64,000 bases of DNA from Pocillopora verrucosa (GCF_036669915.1 NC_089314.1:25665220-25729219), one strand, 5' to 3'. Shown: positions 1-13,184, numbered from the stretch's first letter. Notes: generated by a model not told the origin, from the sequence alone. Made by a program: numbers and translations.

Positions 1-1100
1 GTGCCTCACTGCTTCACCGAATTTCCCGTATCTTAGTCGGTCAAATTAAACAGACTCCAAGTTCTGTTATGCTATTTTTGTAAGAGTTGGCCATTTTGTG
101 TTAGCAAGTAACACTGTTGATATTAGTGCTTTACCTCTAAATTTTTCAAGGATCCAAGATTTGAGCGCATTATACATGTACTCCCAGTGAAGCTAGACGA
201 GGCAGGTGAGATTCTCAAAGGAAAATGAACCACTCAACGTGAGCGCTGATCAGGAAGCTCAGAGCGATTAAAGCACTGGTCAGTAAAGTGCGACTTAGGG
301 AGGTATTATCGGCAATCTGGACTACCATTTATGGGGCGGTTGGGGAAAACCCCGTGAAGGGGCAAACCCCGCTTCGCTCAGTCACAGCGTGTAACAGCAA
401 AACCAATAGAACAATTTAAATTGAAAGGTTGAATAATTTTTATTTCCGATTCTGTATCAGAGCTGAACTGAGTAATGTTACAGTGGAATAGGTTGAATTT
501 GGTACTTAGGCGATCTCAATTGTTGCTTATCAGTAAAGCCGGAGGTGATATATTTTTTTGCTCTTCGTAATAGTGGTGGTTAGTTGAGATGAAAGACAAA
601 AAGGATTCTATGCGTTCCGCGTTCTCCACTTTTAAAATTGATAGATTAAAATGCGCCAAAAGCAGTGACATCTGAATTCTTGAAAGTTCCTGCTTCTTCC
701 AACCCTCTTCTCTATTGTGTTCTGTTACTTCCTCGGGCTTCATGTCTGGTAGACTTTCACCAACCCGGGGTATAATCGCACAGCGCTCAGTTCTTTCCAC
801 TCGATAGTGTCCGCAGTACAAATAGAGCTAACTCTTGTTACCCATTTTCAGTAGATCCACAAGCTCAAGACGTGTTCTGCATACGAAATAAATACAAAAT
901 GCAGCTGACGGAGGTAATTATTGATAGAATCATAAGATGAATCAATCAGTTGTGTGAAAAGTGTATTCAAGAGAGATATTGAGATATGTCAGTACCAATT
1001 TTTAAATTTTCTAGGTCGCTCCTGGCGATGGATCTCACATTTTCGCTTTTTAGACCAAGATAACGCTTTTATTAATAGAATAAGAAAGATTGCAAGTTTT
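1..1100. other. Intergenic, no supported gene
   Basis: AT-rich sequence with only short open frames on both strands. A 101-codon minus-strand frame (516-821) opens from a TTG rather than an ATG and resembles no family I know. I see no splice-bounded exon and no clear repeat. Confidence 0.5.
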
Positions 1101-1104
1101 TATG

Positions 1105-1250
1105 CTCGGTAAAGAAATAGAGAAATTTGTTTTCTGTCTTGTCACGAGCGTGGGACAAAGAAAAAATTCTGAATCCCCATGAGGTATCGAACCTCAGACC
1201 TACAGATACCGCGCTCCGATGCTCTACCACTGAGCCACAGAGACTCTATG
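1105..1250 (-). repeat. tRNA-derived SINE
   Basis: On the minus strand this carries both internal RNA polymerase III promoter boxes: an A box (TGGCTCAGTGG, complement of 1227-1237) and a B box (GGTTCGATACC, complement of 1183-1193). They are spaced as in a tRNA. The tRNA-like head is followed by a non-tRNA tail containing CCACGCTCGTG-type sequence. The acceptor stem does not pair well, so this is a SINE and not a working tRNA gene. A related copy, plus an inverted tail piece, lies at 50579-50810. Confidence 0.75.
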
Positions 1251-4200
1251 GTGAGAAAGGCCCATTGCGAAGCTTTAGTTTCAAGATTTAATTTTACAAC
1301 TTCATTTTTGGTAGTTGTTTATTTCCTTTACGGGCAGAGAATTTGAAGCAATCATGGCACCCTATCTACTTAATGAATGTCTTACGTCTTCGCTATTTAT
1401 CTCGATGATACATTGATATTGTGAGAAGTGATATCATAATCACATAGAAGAGTTCAAGTGTTAGGCAAACGACGTCATCAAAACCAATTTGAAGGTAGTA
1501 TAGTATATAAAACACCAGTGTTCAATAATTGAAATGATGATTGTTCCTAATTGTTTTAAATATAATTTTGCAGGTTGATATTCTTCAACAAGTTATCAAC
1601 AGTGTGACTTTACTAGTTGAAATTGACAAGAGAATTAATCGGGGAGAGAACATCCGGGATTTATTGCCGTAGAGTGTTATTTCCACTGAGAGAGGGTAGA
1701 TCGACAGTTCATCATACCACTGAGATCTCGTGGGCATAGATGAAGTCTTCGGAAATGGTCATTTGAGGGGCTAGAACTTGTAAACTCAGCCTAATAAGTG
1801 TAATAATGGTAAAACTCATCCACAAACCTAAAGAGGGGAAGCCGAAGAATTGAGGGAGCTTCCCAGTTGCCTTAAAGCAACGCATTTTTCTATGGTTGTG
1901 ACGAGAGGTTGAACTCACCTGGACTACGAAGCAGGAGATTTCGGCTCCAGTTTTAAAATTATTCTAAGAATTACGTTTTAGTACACGATTCATGTCAGCC
2001 AGAATCGCAGTATGGTGGAGATTTGTTAAATCTATATATTTTGCCCCATTAGCAACATTTAACCAAAAGTGCTTTTATTTGGTGCTGCTTTCACTGTGAC
2101 TCCCGGGGATCAATAACCCTCATCAAGTGACCTAATAATTTTCAAGTGTGAGTAGTAAATACATGAATACACAACACAACCCGTTAAAATGCAAACCCCC
2201 CCCCCCCTCTCCTCCCTCACCCCTAGAAATTTACCTCCTATAGATTCCTTGAGAGACAAATTATTCATTCTGGTAGACAGGATCTTTAAGAGAGGTAACG
2301 AAGGCCACGACAGCATCCTCCACACGTTTGTACAGATTATTCTACAACTAAACCTGTTTCCTGCAGATTATATCATTATTATCATTATTTTGCTTTTGTG
2401 GTTGTTACTGAGGAGCCTGTGTTGGTTTCTCTAGTTCCAAAATGTAATCTCCGATTTTAACTCAATATGGATGTATTTTGTTTTCATTTTTTCACGTGGT
2501 CAAAACAATATCTGGTATTATTGTCTAGCAGACGAAGCTAGGTTATCGTCGAAAATAGTAACAGCCATAAAAAAAAATAATACTGAGTACGCAACTGGTA
2601 TATATAATCCGCTTCAGTGAAATTTTTGTGCGTTGGTCTACCAATATACTAGTAATCTGAAGCGAGACGAAAAAAGAGATTATCGACATAATTAATAATT
2701 AGAGATTATCATACTAGACAAACAAATGTTACTCCCAAATTTTAACTCTTCGCTGTACTGATTTACGTCTAATAAGAAAGTGTACCAAGGATACTCTTTT
2801 CTTTCTTAAACTTACTTAAGTCAACGCACTACGTCGGTCACACATCCGAGTATCACATTGGATGTAAGAGAGCTGACCATTTCGCAAAGAGAGTCCACCG
2901 TTCGTCAAGAGATGTGAGTAGAATAACCTAAATAAGAACTTGCAAAATCGGAAAATTTCCCTAGATAATCCTGTACATTGTGAACAAAAGTTCTAGCAGA
3001 CTAAACTCGATTCTTTAAGCCTTTGGACTAGCACGAAAACAAATCAGTAATATTACCTAAACAAAGGCAAATGGGAAGTGGGCTACTGAACGTAAAAATC
3101 GTAAGAACTAAAAATATAACCACATTCTGATTAAGTCAACATTTCTATCTTCGTGTACAAGTGAGCCCTTGTAAATTTGATGGGATTAAGAAGTAGAGCG
3201 TGAGCATTTTTTGCTGAGTCACAAATAAACGAAATTTGAAGGGTCACGTTTAAATCGAGGGCCACCCAAACCTCTACTGACATTATCAATTAAAGAATCG
3301 AAAGGGATTCTTACAGTTCCAGAAAAAAAAAGATGGAAAAGCACTAACCTGCAAACTCAGACAGACACCTGAAATTAATTTCCACTAACATCCTGTGGGA
3401 GAAAATGTGGAATACGTACATGTAGCCGGCTATCACTTACCCATTGTATATTCTCTAAAATCATAAACGGGCATTATCACAAGCCCCCGTTCAGACGTCA
3501 ACACTTGAGAGGGAAATTTCTAATTTTAAACAGTCTTTTTCACTTAAAAGTATTCTGGTGTTGTATTTGGAGCTTGTTTCGTTCATTTGACAATTTCTAC
3601 TTCTTTCTTTTGAGTAGAATACTAGTGACAACATCATATTTGCTAGGACAAAAAAATATACTTTTAATTTACAATCGTCGGTTATGAGAACGACGAATTT
3701 TGCGTCAAGAAGCGGTGAAAACGGCCACCTGTTTTTGTTAAACGTAACTACAAGTTATATTTCGGCCAACGAAAGGTAAATTATGAAGGCTTAAGATTAA
3801 AATCCTCGTGTGATCACATATTATTTTCTTGACCCACCTTTCTTTAAAAACAAAATTTGTCACAGTTTTGATTGATGACGAACCGATCTTCTCAGCACAG
3901 TTGAGCTGCAGTTAAAGAAATTGCAAAAAAGAGGCCCAACTTTTTTTAGGCTTCTTTACTGCAATTTCTTTGATTGCAATTTACTCGTGAGAATCGCTTC
4001 ATTATTTGTTATAATCGACACTAAGTTACAATACGGTTTATTTCATTTATTTGCAAAACATTATTGTAGGAAATTAAGTTGAATATCTCAATACATCATT
4101 TTGTACATATCACACTAGTGCGCTGATTGGCTAGTTGAGATGTGAATGGCAAGTACTATTCACCTCCGAGCAGCCGAAGAGACAAAACCGCGCGTCAAGC

Positions 4201-7116
4201 GTTTAATCTCCGACTATTTTTCGGTACATTGAGAGAAATAAGGTAATTTTTGGGTATCTGTGTGGTATATACAAAACAATTATTCATCCAAGTGTCCGCG
4301 AAAGTGGTGGATATTTACCCCACTTTGGAAAATAACTCTTTCATATAAGGCTTTAGACATAGACCGTTTCCAATTGCTTTCTTGGTCGATTCCAAGCGAC
4401 GTCAGTAATTTTTTCCATTTTTCATACAAACAATGAAACACCTCTGAAACTCAATTCAGCATGGTGGAGCTTACTAAGTCCGTAGGATTTTATAGTTAAC
4501 CGTTTCAAACCAGATTCATGAAAATATGGGTCCAAGAATGCGGCGATCGCCTCATTCTTGACAAAGGTGCCAAGTCTTAGGCCGATTTAGTTCTCACGAG
4601 ATTTCAACAAATTCTCGTGAAAAACGAAAGATTTTAGTAAATTCAACACTATTAATTAAGCATCGGCCGGAAAAAGCCAGAAACACCCTTATTTCGCCGT
4701 CTATAAACAGTTCAGAGAGGGTCTCATCAGTATCCCAAAGCATCTCCTCAAAGCCGATCTCCTGGCATTACATTGCCGCAATAAACTAACACCATCAAGA
4801 TAAGAGAAGGCAGTAACTATTAGGACCGTCCTAATTATACCGGCTTGCTTTTAAGCAACTTTTTGCGGTTTTAGCAACTTCGAGCAACCTTTGCCTTTCA
4901 AAGCAATTTTTGAGCAAAGTGTAGGTTTAGAGCATATATCAAGCTCGAAAAATTCGACGGTTTTTTAAAAAATTAACGCATTAACTGTCACTAGACAACG
5001 TTTCGCAGACCTTTTGCGATGTTAGTCTAATATTATAACGGTAATCGGCTGAAATAACGCTCGGCAGGACGTCAAATGAACCATTATCCCTAAATGTCGC
5101 CCATATTGCGAGCAACTCCTTAAAGCTAATTTTCAAGTTATTTTTCTTGACGGATGTTAGCAATTATTGAATTAAATTATCAAAATATCAAGAATTTCGG
5201 CAGCAGCTTTTGAAATTTTTTTGAGCAGCAATTTTTTAGCAACATTTTGGCATTCCAGTGAGCCACTTTCCAACATCTTACAAGCATAATCAGGACACGT
5301 GTGTTAACTACAACTCTGTTCTTAAGTTAATGAAAAGATTTCTGTTTGCGGGTTAAAGCAAGCGTTAGAAGAAAACATCTTGTAGCAGCCCAGGCCTTTA
5401 AGCTATAGGAGTTTGACCTTCAAAGTGAAACTTGCCCTCAGTGTTTCTGGTCCTTATGGTCAGCGGGGGACATGATTAAAATCATTGGTGACGTTTCAAT
5501 CTAAAATAAGCTTCGTCAACTGAATGGATATTTGCTCGACGAATTTTAATTGAGATTGTTATCGCAACCGCGGCTAGAACGTTCTACAAGGTTTCGACGA
5601 TGTTTCAATCGTTTAAGTTCATAACGAACTGGGCGCCCTGAAAGTTCTTCGTAGGTTTGTCTTTAATAAGAAAAGTGAAAAGTGTCTTTGAACACAAATC
5701 GTTCAAAACTGCTCCAGCCAAAATCTCTTCTTCAAATATCGAAGCTAATGTATTCATTTTCTGAACAAATTTAACTCGCCAAGGTCACGATGCAATTTAA
5801 AACTTTAAAAACTTGTAAGCTGTAATTTTTTATTATTCAGTATAAGAAGGACGTATAACGAAAGTAACGAAGGTTAAGATTATAGGAAGATGTGTTTGAA
5901 ACAGCCGAGAGCTACAATCATAGAATTGAATGCTTGATGAATAAAAAAAATTCAAGTCGTCTACTTTAATTTGTTCAGAGATATTTTTAGAAGTGAGAGA
6001 TATTAGAATACAGCTTGATTGCCATAAAACAAAAACTCGTGCATCTTTGACGACTGAATGTCTAAGTGGTTCTCTCAGTTGTTATTTCTTAGTTTTCGTT
6101 GAAGGCCTTTCATCTTGGTCAACTGAAATAAAACTTTTACGACAATGAGAGTCAACTGTTCGATTTAAAAACAAAGTTAGTCTTGTTATATTTTCTCGGA
6201 TAAAAAGCAATTTTCTCCAAAAATTTAGCCGTAATGTTATTTGCATGTTTTCACGTCTCGCAGCTCATTTAATAGGAGAGCTGGTTAACGAAACTGCCGC
6301 AAAACAAGTCTGGATAACCTCTTGGATCGACACAGTTAATTGAAGCCAAACCGGAAAAACTGAAAGGACAAGTATTCGCCGCCACTAACAAAGATTATCG
6401 CTAAATTAGTTCTAGTTTTTTTTCAAGCAAAAACCAAGTAAACATTGAAAAATGTTACGTGTAGTTAGCAGTATTCATTAGTTTCTATATCACCTGGCGT
6501 TCGCAAAAGATAAACACATAAGGTGCGAGTAAAAATGGTACTTTTAATCAAGAAATTTCTCGTTGTGAGGAAAGAATCTTCAAAACGGTAATTTTACCAT
6601 GACAAGGTCATCCATGAGGGCTAAAATCATTGAAAACCAAGTCATTACTGGTGCAAATGTGTTTACATATCATTAAGTACGCGACTAGATACGGGCAAGA
6701 TAGCCGCATACTCAAAACACGTTTGACAAGTGAAGTACGGTTGACTGGTTCTGTTCTAAAAAAAGATCACTTTTGCTAGCTGTTATTAATTTTATGTGCA
6801 TTCTAACCGCATAGTTAATATTTATAAGAATCTTTTGATTCGAGATAAGACCGCAAGAAAAGATTTTGCGGTGTAAGTGGGACGTCTCAGACTTTTTCAC
6901 GAAGGCTGGAGTTATTTTCACCTTGTGGTTTTGGAAAACAGAGTTCACCTTCGTAGCTACTACAAGAGAAATAAGGTGGGTTTTGAACTTGAGAGATTTA
7001 CACGAGATTTGAAATGACAATCCAATCAGATCGGCCGGATTTTCGAAGCAGTCGCAGATGTTTTAAGATCAAAGTTTCACTGATTTTGGTTACACCACAG
7101 ATCAACTGAATTTACC
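1251..7116. other. Intergenic, no supported gene
   Basis: Nearly 6 kb of AT-rich DNA. It holds a run of 12-13 cytosines near 2195-2207, a short stem-loop at 3914-3976, and a stretch near 4850-5245 dense in the word 'agcaa'. All open frames are under about 103 codons and lack coding character. Small exons of a spliced gene could be missed by eye. Confidence 0.5.
3914..3976. repeat. Stem-loop, 23-bp arms
   Basis: The arm beginning aaagaaattgca pairs with a downstream arm ending tgcaatttcttt, about 20 of 23 positions matching, around a T-rich loop. The shape is that of a small fold-back repeat. There is no coding content. Confidence 0.5.
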
Positions 7117-8085
7117 ATGGTGGAGAGTATTTTTGGAGGAAAAACTTCGTACCCACTAAACTGCCATGAAAGAAATGTTTTTCAGCCGCGACTAACAGAA
7201 AGACGGCTTTCCGTACAATCGACGCATTTGAACACAATTTCCGAAACTGGCGACGAGTGCCCGCCGTCCACCTACGCAACTAACGTTGAAGAAAACACAG
7301 CAAACGACGCCCCAATCTTTTACCGTCGACCTCGGACAATGTCCTTACCAGCGATCTACAGGGACGGCTCATATTTAAGAATTAAGCGCTGCTCAAATGC
7401 ATTGAGCCCTTGTAAGCGCAGATATTCGGAGCCAGGTGGAATCGCGACGCAGCATATTATTCATCGCTTATCGCTACTTTCGAGTGACAGCAGTGAAAGT
7501 GAAAATGGCTTTTGCAAAAGAACCTCGGTTAAAAGCACGGAGGCAAGGTATTCGGTTCGCGAGAGCTGTCTTGCGGATGTAGTAACGCCTCGACGTCATT
7601 CTGATCCGATGTGTTACACGAGAGAAAACGTGGATCGATCAGGGGTTTCTAGAGAACGGCGAGGTAAATCGACAGGTAAGGAGTCAATTACATGCCTCAA
7701 AACGAAAAACTTATCAGACTGTGTCAAATCCAAAACGAGAATTGATAATGAACAGACTGGCCAACCTGTGAGACGGCGAAAGTCTTCGCTCGTCCCTGTG
7801 CCTTTTCACTCGACGCAGCACAAGATAAAAGAAGCTCAATCTAAGGTATCAAATAGCCGCCCTTTATCATTCCCTCCCAGCGAAAAAATCTACAATAGAC
7901 GAAGTAGTCTACCATGTTTGAACAGACAGAGTGAAGCTGCAAAGGGAAGCGCCACAACTGCTGTTAACGCTAATGAATATCTTGTAAACGAAGAACTCCA
8001 AGAGCTGGATTCCGACGAATCGAAGGAAGACAAATACACCGCAAATGCAGACATTTTGGTTCAGTGGATGAAGTTTTTCGGCTGA
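7117..8085 (+). CDS. Single-exon protein with repeated R-x-x-S-x-P motifs, function unknown
   Basis: Encodes 322 residues from an ATG in a good initiation context (taccATGG). I do not recognise the family. The protein is basic, serine-rich and probably disordered, with no signal peptide or membrane segment. Six arginine-directed serine motifs are spread along it: RRLSV (29-33), RPRTMSLP (71-78), RRYSEP (101-106), RRHSDP (159-164), RRRKSSL (219-225) and RRSSLP (261-266). Four of these fit R-x-x-S-x-P, the mode-I 14-3-3 site, and all six fit basophilic kinases such as PKA, AKT or SIK. The C-terminus changes character to an acidic, hydrophobic segment (288-322) ending VQWMKFFG, perhaps a short docking helix. 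Candidate polyadenylation signals (AATAAA) lie at 8149-8154 and 8231-8236. The role is inferred only: a multi-site phosphorylated, 14-3-3-bound regulator. Confidence 0.75.
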   Translation: MVESIFGGKTSYPLNCHERNVFQPRLTERRLSVQSTHLNTISETGDECPPSTYATNVEENTANDAPIFYRRPRTMSLPAIYRDGSYLRIKRCSNALSPCKRRYSEPGGIATQHIIHRLSLLSSDSSESENGFCKRTSVKSTEARYSVRESCLADVVTPRRHSDPMCYTRENVDRSGVSRERRGKSTGKESITCLKTKNLSDCVKSKTRIDNEQTGQPVRRRKSSLVPVPFHSTQHKIKEAQSKVSNSRPLSFPPSEKIYNRRSSLPCLNRQSEAAKGSATTAVNANEYLVNEELQELDSDESKEDKYTANADILVQWMKFFG

Positions 8086-10300
8086 TCGTTTGAAATGCTT
8101 TACACACAGTGCCGTGAAACAAAACAATCATTAATACTGACAGATGACAATAAATGGTTTTTAGTTTTTCTTTTTTTAAACCATTCATTCAAATGAGAAT
8201 CCACTGAAGACGATGAATTGTTTGTTTTGTAATAAATAATTAGAACTAAGAAAAGTATTTCCGACCTGATCATTGTCTTGTGTCTTGTTTGCCTAAGAAA
8301 TTTGAATGTTATCTGACTGGCTTTTTGGAAGCAAGGAATCGGAAGTTGTTTTAATTGTGCTTTGGTGCGAACGACCGAGGACTGAAGAAAAACAAGGGGA
8401 AGGAGACGAAGAAACGGGTTCTTAAATTATTACTAATCACTGATGCAAATTTAAGCGAGTAATTTTACGACACCCGCCAGAAATTTTTCTTTGTTTAACA
8501 ATAGCTGGAACAGCTCAGAAGAATTGCTTCCTTAACGCTTTCTTATCGCATTTAAGACCACAAACAGCCTCAAAACGTTTAACAAACACACTGACTCGTC
8601 AACCTCCAAACTCCATCATTTTCAATCTCAATACCCAACTCTGGTCAAGTTCCAAGGGAGTTTTTACATCATGAAGTAGATACAAAACGAATGGAGAGAG
8701 TCGAAAGTATTTACTTATAGACTACGTATCACTCGAGTATTCAGAAACGCAAAACTACGAAGACACCTTCAGCTATTGTTATAAATAATGCACATTTGAC
8801 CGAGAGAAGTTTCAGTCAGAATATTTATAACACCTTACGAGAATACCTTGAAGAGAAACAGCTGCCAGAATTAAAAAAAAAAAGAGGAATGAAGCAAATT
8901 CACATTATAGAAGAAAATAAGGTTATCACTGACATAAAGGGCATATTTAGATGTTATTTTCATCTTCTATGTCGGATACGGTGTTACGAGCTTCTTTTAA
9001 GATGCTTTTAAAACAGTATTCCACAGTTTAAATTAAATAAGATTTTTATCAGTCGCTGTTGCCACTGATGTTTTTGCATACATAAAGACGGCTTTCAATT
9101 ATTAAGTTTTAGATTAACATCGATTTGAGGCAAATTAGCGATTCGCTGTCAAAACAAAATTATGTTTATAATTACTCTTTGGCGCGCAGTGCTAAAAAGC
9201 TGTAAAAGGTTCCTTTCCCTGTTGGAAATCGCAGGATCAAAACAAATTATTGAAAGCCTCAGCAGGCTTTATTCATTGGTCACCTTGTCATGAGTAAAAA
9301 TAAAAGTTGCCTTTGTAACAGGAAAGAGACATTTGCACCTTCCGATAGATTCTTTTATTTGTGTTTTTTCTTATTTCTCGGTTCAAAGCAGTTTCGCCCT
9401 CATTGTGAAGATCTCTTCTTAGTGGACAAAAGTTAATTTTATGGTGTTGTTTCCAGTTAATCATTCGCAACACTAGTGGAGGAGTTAAATGTCAAATTTC
9501 ACAGCACGGCAAGAGTAGAAAAAAAATTTTAATCACACTTTCCACAATACTAGCAAGTTATTTTGGCATGAGTTAACGACGGTCATTTTTGCAAATGAAT
9601 GAAGCCATATCAGACCCCTACAACAAACAATAAAAAAATCATCGATAGAAACAGATCAATATTTATCTTTTCATTGTTTTGAATTAAAATTGAGACACCA
9701 CAGATTTTCGTTCTTTTTTTCCTTTTTTTTTCTTTTACCACAAAGCCACTTTCGAATGTTTTACGATTACCTTAGTTGTCCTGGTTTCATTTTTTGTTTT
9801 TTTTTAATGAGAAAAAAATCATTCCTTTATATTCTAACTATAAAATTTATTTTTAATTTTCCCTGGGGTCTGTGTTTGCTTGGCATTATTTGCGCTAGTA
9901 ACCGAACAACATATTTGCTGAGTTTGTTTGCGGCTTTTTGTACTGATTGAAAATTTGGGAAAATGTACTTAAGAAAAACATATCAACATTGAAAAAATGT
10001 ATTGATGCGACAAAATGACTTTGATAACAAAGATATCAAGGATAATTTGCAATTTTGCGTGATTCTATCCTCTCCACGCAGTACACCTGTAACATAGCGG
10101 TAGCCATATGATAATGGTTTCAACTGAGCTCTGAAAAAAAAATTATAATTCATAATACTACATGCATACTTTGACAGATTTGGCAAACTATTTCTAAACC
10201 ATAGAATTCTTGGCAATTTCGAATCAAAGACGACAAACGACATGAAAAAACAAACAAACAGACCAACGAACACCATGAGCTTTAAAAAAAAAAAAAACGA
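8086..10300. other. Intergenic, AT-rich
   Basis: Holds the 3' flank of the upstream gene (AATAAA at 8149 and 8231) and then AT-rich DNA with T-rich tracts (9710-9735, 9791-9807). I see no supported gene. A 71-codon frame at 8796 starts from TTG and has no coding look. Confidence 0.5.
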
Positions 10301-10831
10301 ATGAAAAAGCATGGGAGCTTCTTTTCAGGTGGCTGTTATAAAATGGTGGCCTGTCGTAACAGCGATTATTTAAGACATGGTGCAGGTCAATCAAGACAGT
10401 TATTGACTCGGGCCTTTCTCACACTTGTTCATGGTTCTAATGCTGCACACCATACAAGAGAAGTTGTGCCACCGAGTGCCGCTATCACTCGATTTATTCG
10501 CCAAGTAATACACACACCGGCTTTTCAGGCTGTTTCGAAAAAAGGTTATCCCGTGCAAAAAGACACTCAATTTCTCTTACAAATAATTGATACAACACAA
10601 GCAAATACGCACAGCATTAAAAATATGTTAACCGAAGTTGTACGTTCAATTAAAAAAGAAGACGTAAACACACTGTATTCTTTAAATAACCAATATCAAC
10701 ACTACGCCGCATGCCTGACTAAGTCTTCTTTATCCTCATGGACAAAAATTGAACTGTTCACCAGCGATAGCAAAGACAAATCAAGACATTTTTCGAAAAA
10801 TTATCTGCTAAAAGACCACCAACCCTGCTAA
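10301..10831 (+). CDS. Possible small ORF, unrecognised
   Basis: An ATG-started frame of 176 codons; a second ATG at residue 15 may be the better start, as the first lies right after a poly-A run. The product has no recognised domain, signal peptide or membrane segment. A stretch around residues 85-130 (beginning YPVQKDTQF) could be helical. Past the stop, the same strand has further short frames rich in basic residues (10832-11207), so this may be a remnant of a longer gene or an unclassified mobile element. Codon usage is not extreme. Treat as hypothetical. Confidence 0.3.
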   Translation: MKKHGSFFSGGCYKMVACRNSDYLRHGAGQSRQLLTRAFLTLVHGSNAAHHTREVVPPSAAITRFIRQVIHTPAFQAVSKKGYPVQKDTQFLLQIIDTTQANTHSIKNMLTEVVRSIKKEDVNTLYSLNNQYQHYAACLTKSSLSSWTKIELFTSDSKDKSRHFSKNYLLKDHQPC

Positions 10832-11207
10832 ATCACCTGCGCAAAAACATTCTCAAGATTTGACTCTCAAGCCGCAAAACGCTACCACACGTACGCGCAG
10901 TAAGCGTGCGAGCCGCTTACATGCGAGCTCGCAACTCGCAAACAAAAGATGACCTTGGTTGAATCATGGTCAGTTATGTCTTCAACAAAAATTAAAGTTT
11001 GTCAAGTGCCCTTTGCTTGACTACGATCAACATATATCTTTTCATAAAAATTTTAATTCTTGGCAAATTTATCACGGGTTGCACAACAAGACTGAGGATC
11101 GTTTGTACGTCAGTTCCTATGCAACTCCAATCCGCGCCAGCCGCCAGCCTGTGTACCCTCAGCGAAAGATAAGTGTTGCTATAGAAACGCGAAACCTAAG
11201 CCAGTGA

Positions 11208-12413
11208 CATACTCGAACTCTTTGTTATCAACAGGAAATTTATATCGGACCCCTTTCGAAACAAATTTGAAAAGCTTTAGAGGTTGGATTGAAATTAGCT
11301 TCGAAAGTTAAAAGTAGTCAGTTTTTGTAGGCTAGTTAACAGTTGGGTTACAGGGATGAAGACTCTTTTGCTTACAAAATTGTGCAAATTCAGGTGTGAT
11401 TTAGGAGCTCTACTGGCTGATCCGGCTGAATGAACGGCTGGTTAAGATGACAGTTCCGCTAAGCCACACTACAATAACTTTCATTCAGATGCAAATGCCA
11501 ACTCAGCAGGAGAGCGCACGTGAAGTCTAACTTTCAAAGTGTTGACCTTCCAGGAGTACCAGTCTCAAAGATCTCAACAGTTAATCACATCAGAGCAAGC
11601 ACCTGCTCCTGCATTACATTAATCAGCCCAGTCCTGCCTGAGCTGAATTGCTATTTGCTAGCGCTTTGGTGTATCAATTTCCGCCGTCTGTCACTGTTTC
11701 GTCTGTTTTGTTTTTATGCTATTATGATTAGTGAAGAGAATAATCTCTTAACTTATTCACGTAATAAGGTACTCATTGTATCTTCATCCAGTCTGTTGCA
11801 TAATGTCTGGTGAATCCCACTGATTGATTCATTGCAATTTTTTTCACTTTTCTTCTCCCCATAAACTTTGCTATACAAGAGACGAGTCTGCAGGACTCTA
11901 AAGGACTTAAAGGAATGGACTCGACATCGATTCATTTTCCGGCTTCTTCTTTTGCTATCGCAATTGCACAAAGAAAACAACAACAACAAAAACAACTTCA
12001 GCAACATAAAAAGAACGACAACTTTTTTCTTATCAAGAATGGCCCTACATTGACTTTCTCAATCAAATTTCTCTGATACTTTGTTTGATGAGTTGCCATA
12101 TTCGTCCAGGTCCACTGCATTAAGTGTTTTTACAACTAGCAATCGTAAATGAGCAAAGTTTGTTCCCGTTTTTGTCTTTTTCGAAACGTTCACTAGCTGA
12201 TATTTATCATCCTACTCAAGTTATGGGGTTCAACCAGTACCTTCACAACCGGAAGTAAAAATTCACAAAAGGCCGCAATGCACGCTAGTTCGAATTAGGA
12301 AGCTCTGATAAACACACGTTACTTTTCCCAGAAAACGACCCCGCGTCGGTCGAAGCTCCGACTTCATTTACATTTTGCATCTGGCTAGGTAATTTCTGTG
12401 AAGGGACTTTCAA
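11208..12413. other. Flank upstream of the first kinase copy
   Basis: No supported gene. The last ~200 bases (about 12200-12413) are homologous to the flank before the second kinase (about 15610-15768), which marks the left part of a duplicated kinase unit. Confidence 0.5.
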
Positions 12414-13184
12414 ATGGCCCAAACTAACCTTCCAACACAGCTTCAAGTAGGTGAGAAAATAGTAAATATCCAACAGCGACTTGGTAACGGCGCTTTTGGT
12501 GTCGTCTACAAAGTAAAAGAAGAAGGAACGTCCAAAGTGTACGCTATGAAAGATATCCTTTGTTTGAATGATTCAGCCATTCGTAATGCCATCCGCGAAG
12601 CTTCAACACTAAACCTAATCTCTCATGAAAATGTTATTGCGATCTGTTGTCACCTTCACTCGTGCAACGACGTTCATCGCGATCTGAAGGCAGATAATGT
12701 GCTCTTGACTGCATCAGAAGATGTCAAATTGGGCGACTTTGGCCTTGCTCGTGAATATACCGCACTAAAACGAGCTGACGTGCGACTGTATGACGGCTCG
12801 TGGCTGACTAATTACACGCAATACTACATGCAGTCTGAAATAGGTCCAATCAACTGAGTGGCTCCAGAATTTTTCCGCGGCCATTATACTGAAAAGGCCG
12901 ACATGTTCTCTCTCAGAACACTCCTCTTTGCAATACTCCAGCGGGATTACATCGTGATCGGCGGGAAAGCCATTTATGGGGCCTTCGTAAGTGTTCCTGG
13001 TGCAGGAAAGATTGGCGTCGGCTATGCGATGGAGATTTTTGGTGCGAATATACGAATTCAATTTTCAAGTCACGCTCAAGGATCAAACGCTCTACAAAGA
13101 AACGTTCTTGAGTTGCTAAAATACAACCCGCGTGATCGGCAGACCGCTCGAGACATCTGCAACTCTCTCAGGGTTATTCAATAG
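12414..13184 (+). pseudogene. Kinase copy 1, broken STK35/PDIK1L-like kinase
   Basis: Starts MAQTNL like the intact copy at 15769 and keeps the glycine loop (GNGAFGVV), the beta-3 lysine (YAMK), HRDL and DFGLA. Two lesions break it. First, relative to the 15769 copy, 49 codons are missing in frame between the beta-4 strand and the catalytic loop, which removes the hinge, helix D and most of helix E. Second, the tryptophan codon before VAPEF has become TGA (12855-12857). Beyond it the frame stays open to 13184 and carries the APE motif and C-lobe, ending RDICNSLRVIQ. A fold without hinge and helix E could not be an active kinase even with read-through. The 3' flank (13185-13565) matches that of the 15769 copy. 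Confidence 0.9.

Noticed and set aside
1175-1245. A tRNA gene on the minus strand
   Set aside because: The A and B boxes are present but the acceptor stem pairs poorly, and the piece continues into a tail shared with another copy at 50.7 kb. It is a SINE.
12855-12857. TGA in kinase copy 1 as a recoded (read-through or selenocysteine) codon
   Set aside because: The sister gene has TGG at this place, and the same copy has lost the hinge and helix E, so the stop is simple decay.
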